Shown: positions 62,401-64,000 of the stretch, piece after piece | How positions within the stretch are numbered: the stretch's first letter is position 1 | How the letters are laid out: each line of letters begins with the position of its first letter | Source of the DNA: Anaeromyxobacter dehalogenans 2CP-C | Lineage (GTDB): Bacteria > Myxococcota > Myxococcia > Myxococcales > Anaeromyxobacteraceae | Assembly (NCBI RefSeq): GCF_000013385.1 | Contig: NC_007760.1 | Coordinates: 3,136,001 to 3,200,000 of the forward strand | Length of the DNA: 64,000 nt | Reading direction: 5' to 3' | Translations under genes and position numbers: made by a program | The notes under the pieces: model-generated | Told to the model about the DNA's origin: nothing | Seen by the model: the letters and a program-made list of their open reading frames with translations, nothing else | Database searches by the model: none

Positions 62401-63486
62401 CTACCGCACGAGCATCGGGCGCAGCGGGCCGGTGCCGAACCAGCCGCAGCCGATCACGCCGGACTCGTCGTCCACCTCGTCGCAGAGGAACTCGACGTCG
62501 ATGTAGGAGTTGCTGGCGCCGCCGCAGACCATGCGCACGAACCGGAACGTCGCGAAGCCGATCACCTGGTGCGTCTGGTTGAAGCGCGGCGGGCACTCGC
62601 CGTCCACCACCGGCGCCCGGATCTCGAGGGGCTGCGTGCAGGTGCCCGTGGCGTCGGCCCGGCAGTAGCGATCGAAGGTCGGCTGGTTGTTCTCGGCGCC
62701 GCACAGCGTGGTCGAGCCCTGCTGGCCGTTGCTGATGTTGACGAGGTCGCCCGCCTGCAGGTTCCGGCACAGCGCCCCGGAGATGATGTTGCGGTACGTC
62801 TGGGTGTTGGCCGAGTCGAGCGACAGCGACGAGAGGCCGGCGGTGTCGGTGCCGTCCGGGCTGAAGTGGATGCGCAGCGTCCGGCCGCAGGCGAGCTGGT
62901 ACGTGTCGGGGTCCTCGATGCCGCAGGCGAAGAACGCGAGCGGCGCGTCCGGGCACGAGTCCTCGCACGGGCCGCCGTTCACGGCGACCGCGTCGGCCCC
63001 CACGTTCATCTGGTCCGTGCTCACGAACCCGGAGAACGCCACCTCGACCGCGTTCGCCCGAGCGGCCTCTCGCCCGGCGCGCACGAGCACGGCGTTCACC
63101 CGGCGCGCGTCCTGCTCGGTCGCGATGGGGCTCACCGGCGTGAACGCCGTGGCGGGATCCGAGGAGAACGGATCCCAGTGCCCCGGGATCACGTCGGTCG
63201 CCGGCGTGATCTCCACCGGCATGGAGCGGTCGGTGATGTGCCGCTCGGTGAACTCGCTCGCCAGCGCGCCCGGCCTCCCCGCGAGCAGCGGGGCGAGGGT
63301 CCCGTCCAGCTCGGCGGCGCCCGCCAGCGCGCCGGCGTCCACCGCGCTCTGCAGCTGGCCGCGCACCGCCCGGCTGTGCCCCACGTTGAGCGCGAGCGCC
63401 AGGAACGCGCCCAGCACCACCACGACGATGGCGACCAGCACCGCCGTGACGCCGCGCTCGCCCCGCCTCGGGTCCGGACGTGCCAT
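62401..63486 (-). CDS. TadG/TadE-like pilus-associated protein
   Basis: The 361-residue product starts with RRGERGVTAVLVAIVVVVLG, a class-III-type (Flp/TadE) signal with a membrane helix. LNVGHSRAVRGQLQSAVDAGALAGAAEL follows in two parts, the classic TadG/TadE start. The rest is Cys-rich and extracellular. A run of N-x-(S/T) sites is present (for example NISNG and NQTH), which is notable given the oligosaccharyltransferase next to it. It probably forms a minor pilin or a pilus-base protein. Confidence 0.82.
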   Translation of the reverse strand: MARPDPRRGERGVTAVLVAIVVVVLGAFLALALNVGHSRAVRGQLQSAVDAGALAGAAELDGTLAPLLAGRPGALASEFTERHITDRSMPVEITPATDVIPGHWDPFSSDPATAFTPVSPIATEQDARRVNAVLVRAGREAARANAVEVAFSGFVSTDQMNVGADAVAVNGGPCEDSCPDAPLAFFACGIEDPDTYQLACGRTLRIHFSPDGTDTAGLSSLSLDSANTQTYRNIISGALCRNLQAGDLVNISNGQQGSTTLCGAENNQPTFDRYCRADATGTCTQPLEIRAPVVDGECPPRFNQTHQVIGFATFRFVRMVCGGASNSYIDVEFLCDEVDDESGVIGCGWFGTGPLRPMLVR

Positions 63487-63495
63487 GCGGCCCTC

Positions 63496-63810
63496 CTAGT
63501 TGCCCGGGACGGACGGCGCCGGCCGCGCCGCCGCGCCGGCCTTCTGCGGGGCGACGATCAGCAGCTGCGGCTCCTGCTCCGGCCGCTCGCCCTTCGGGGA
63601 CAGGCTGTTCCGGTACGACGCCGCGATGATCGCGGCCTCCTGCGAGTCCAGGCCAGGGGCCGGGTCCACCGGTCCGCGCGCGGGCGCGGCCCGCTGCCCG
63701 CCGAAGGCGGCGCGGTACGCGACGCCGTGCGTGGGGGTGATGGTCCTGCGCCCCCCGCACCCGGCCAGCGCGACGGCCAGACAGACCACGGTGATCTTCG
63801 CTGCCCTCAT
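63496..63810 (-). CDS. Small lipoprotein in the Tad-like operon
   Basis: The 104-residue protein has a lipobox (VALAGC, near residue 18). A short, Pro- and Arg-rich mature part follows (RRTITPTHGVAYRAAFGGQ, then PKGERPEQEPQLLIV). It is the second gene of a minus-strand operon, 9 bp ahead of the TadG-like gene. It may be a TadD- or pilotin-associated lipoprotein, but no domain is recognised. Confidence 0.7.
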   Translation of the reverse strand: MRAAKITVVCLAVALAGCGGRRTITPTHGVAYRAAFGGQRAAPARGPVDPAPGLDSQEAAIIAASYRNSLSPKGERPEQEPQLLIVAPQKAGAAARPAPSVPGN

Positions 63811-63811
63811 G

Positions 63812-64000
63812 TCACCCTCCTCCCGCGACCGGCCCGGTCGCCACGTCCGGCGGCAGCTCGCGGCCGAGCGCCCCGGCCACGTCCACCAAGTTCGCCCGGG
63901 CCCGTGCCAGGCCGGGGTCCAGCCGCACCGCCGCGAGGTACGCGTCGTAGGCCGGCGCGAGCAGCCCCGCCGCCTCGTACGCGACCCCGAGGTTGTTGCG
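63812..64000 (-). CDS. TPR protein, C-terminal end only
   Basis: The visible 62 codons (NNLGVAYEAAGLLAPAYDAY, then VRLDPGLARARANLVDVAGA) are one TPR unit and its cap, running in from the right edge. The stop lies 2 bp before the ATG of the lipoprotein. TadD-like TPR proteins occur in Tad operons, which fits the next genes. The N-terminal part is outside the window. Confidence 0.65.
   Translation of the reverse strand, partial: RNNLGVAYEAAGLLAPAYDAYLAAVRLDPGLARARANLVDVAGALGRELPPDVATGPVAGGG

Overview
The window is very GC-rich DNA, with G or C in almost every third codon position, from what looks like a soil or sediment Myxococcota bacterium. Anaeromyxobacter or a close relative is the best guess. 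The pointers are many-heme c-type cytochromes with mixed CX2CH/CX4CH motifs, a kinase-TPR protein beside a sigma factor, an Nfn-type flavoenzyme, a Tad-type pilus locus and a probable selenoprotein. The genus is inference from gene content, not a database result. I found no tRNA, rRNA or CRISPR array.

Positions 1-24.7 kb form an exopolysaccharide or cell-surface region. It has two paralogous secreted beta-helix proteins, a GT2 glycosyltransferase, an O-antigen-polymerase-like protein, a secreted GH9 glycosidase, an AsnB amidotransferase, two SGNH proteins, an MBOAT O-acyltransferase with a 47-residue membrane partner and a Wzz-like chain-length protein. It continues into a less familiar block of acyl-AMP ligase, SGNH lipoprotein, NAD-synthase-like protein, second AsnB and acyl carrier protein. 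That block ends at a strong bidirectional terminator. Together these genes could polymerise, trim, amidate and acylate a surface glycan.

Positions 24.7-46.4 kb are mostly housekeeping and signalling. They hold a 1008-residue fusion of both Nfn subunits with a zinc-ribbon and rubrerythrin, a PilZ protein, a rhomboid protease, a sigma-factor-like protein with a Ser/Thr kinase-TPR, an MDR oxidoreductase and a VOC protein. A probable selenoprotein reads through two UGA codons and resembles a heavy-metal-associated domain whose metal-site cysteines are replaced by two selenocysteines. Then come an aromatic amino acid hydroxylase, an ABC-F ATPase, a response regulator, a symporter-histidine kinase fusion and an HNH nuclease.

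Positions 46.4-52.8 kb are a scrambled island of lower GC. It holds three RHS C-terminal tips, each followed by a small lipoprotein or membrane protein in the place of an immunity gene. Among them lie an RHS core fragment, a duplicated 3' gene end, a resolvase fragment joined to an IS3-type transposase fragment, and a reductase gene cut off by the RHS element.

Positions 52.8-64 kb hold a DUF1015 protein, two secreted cytochrome-like proteins with 13 and 18 candidate heme sites, a NYN/LOTUS protein and an SDR. The right edge is a Tad-like operon (TPR protein, lipoprotein, TadG-like protein) that also encodes an STT3/PglB-like oligosaccharyltransferase.
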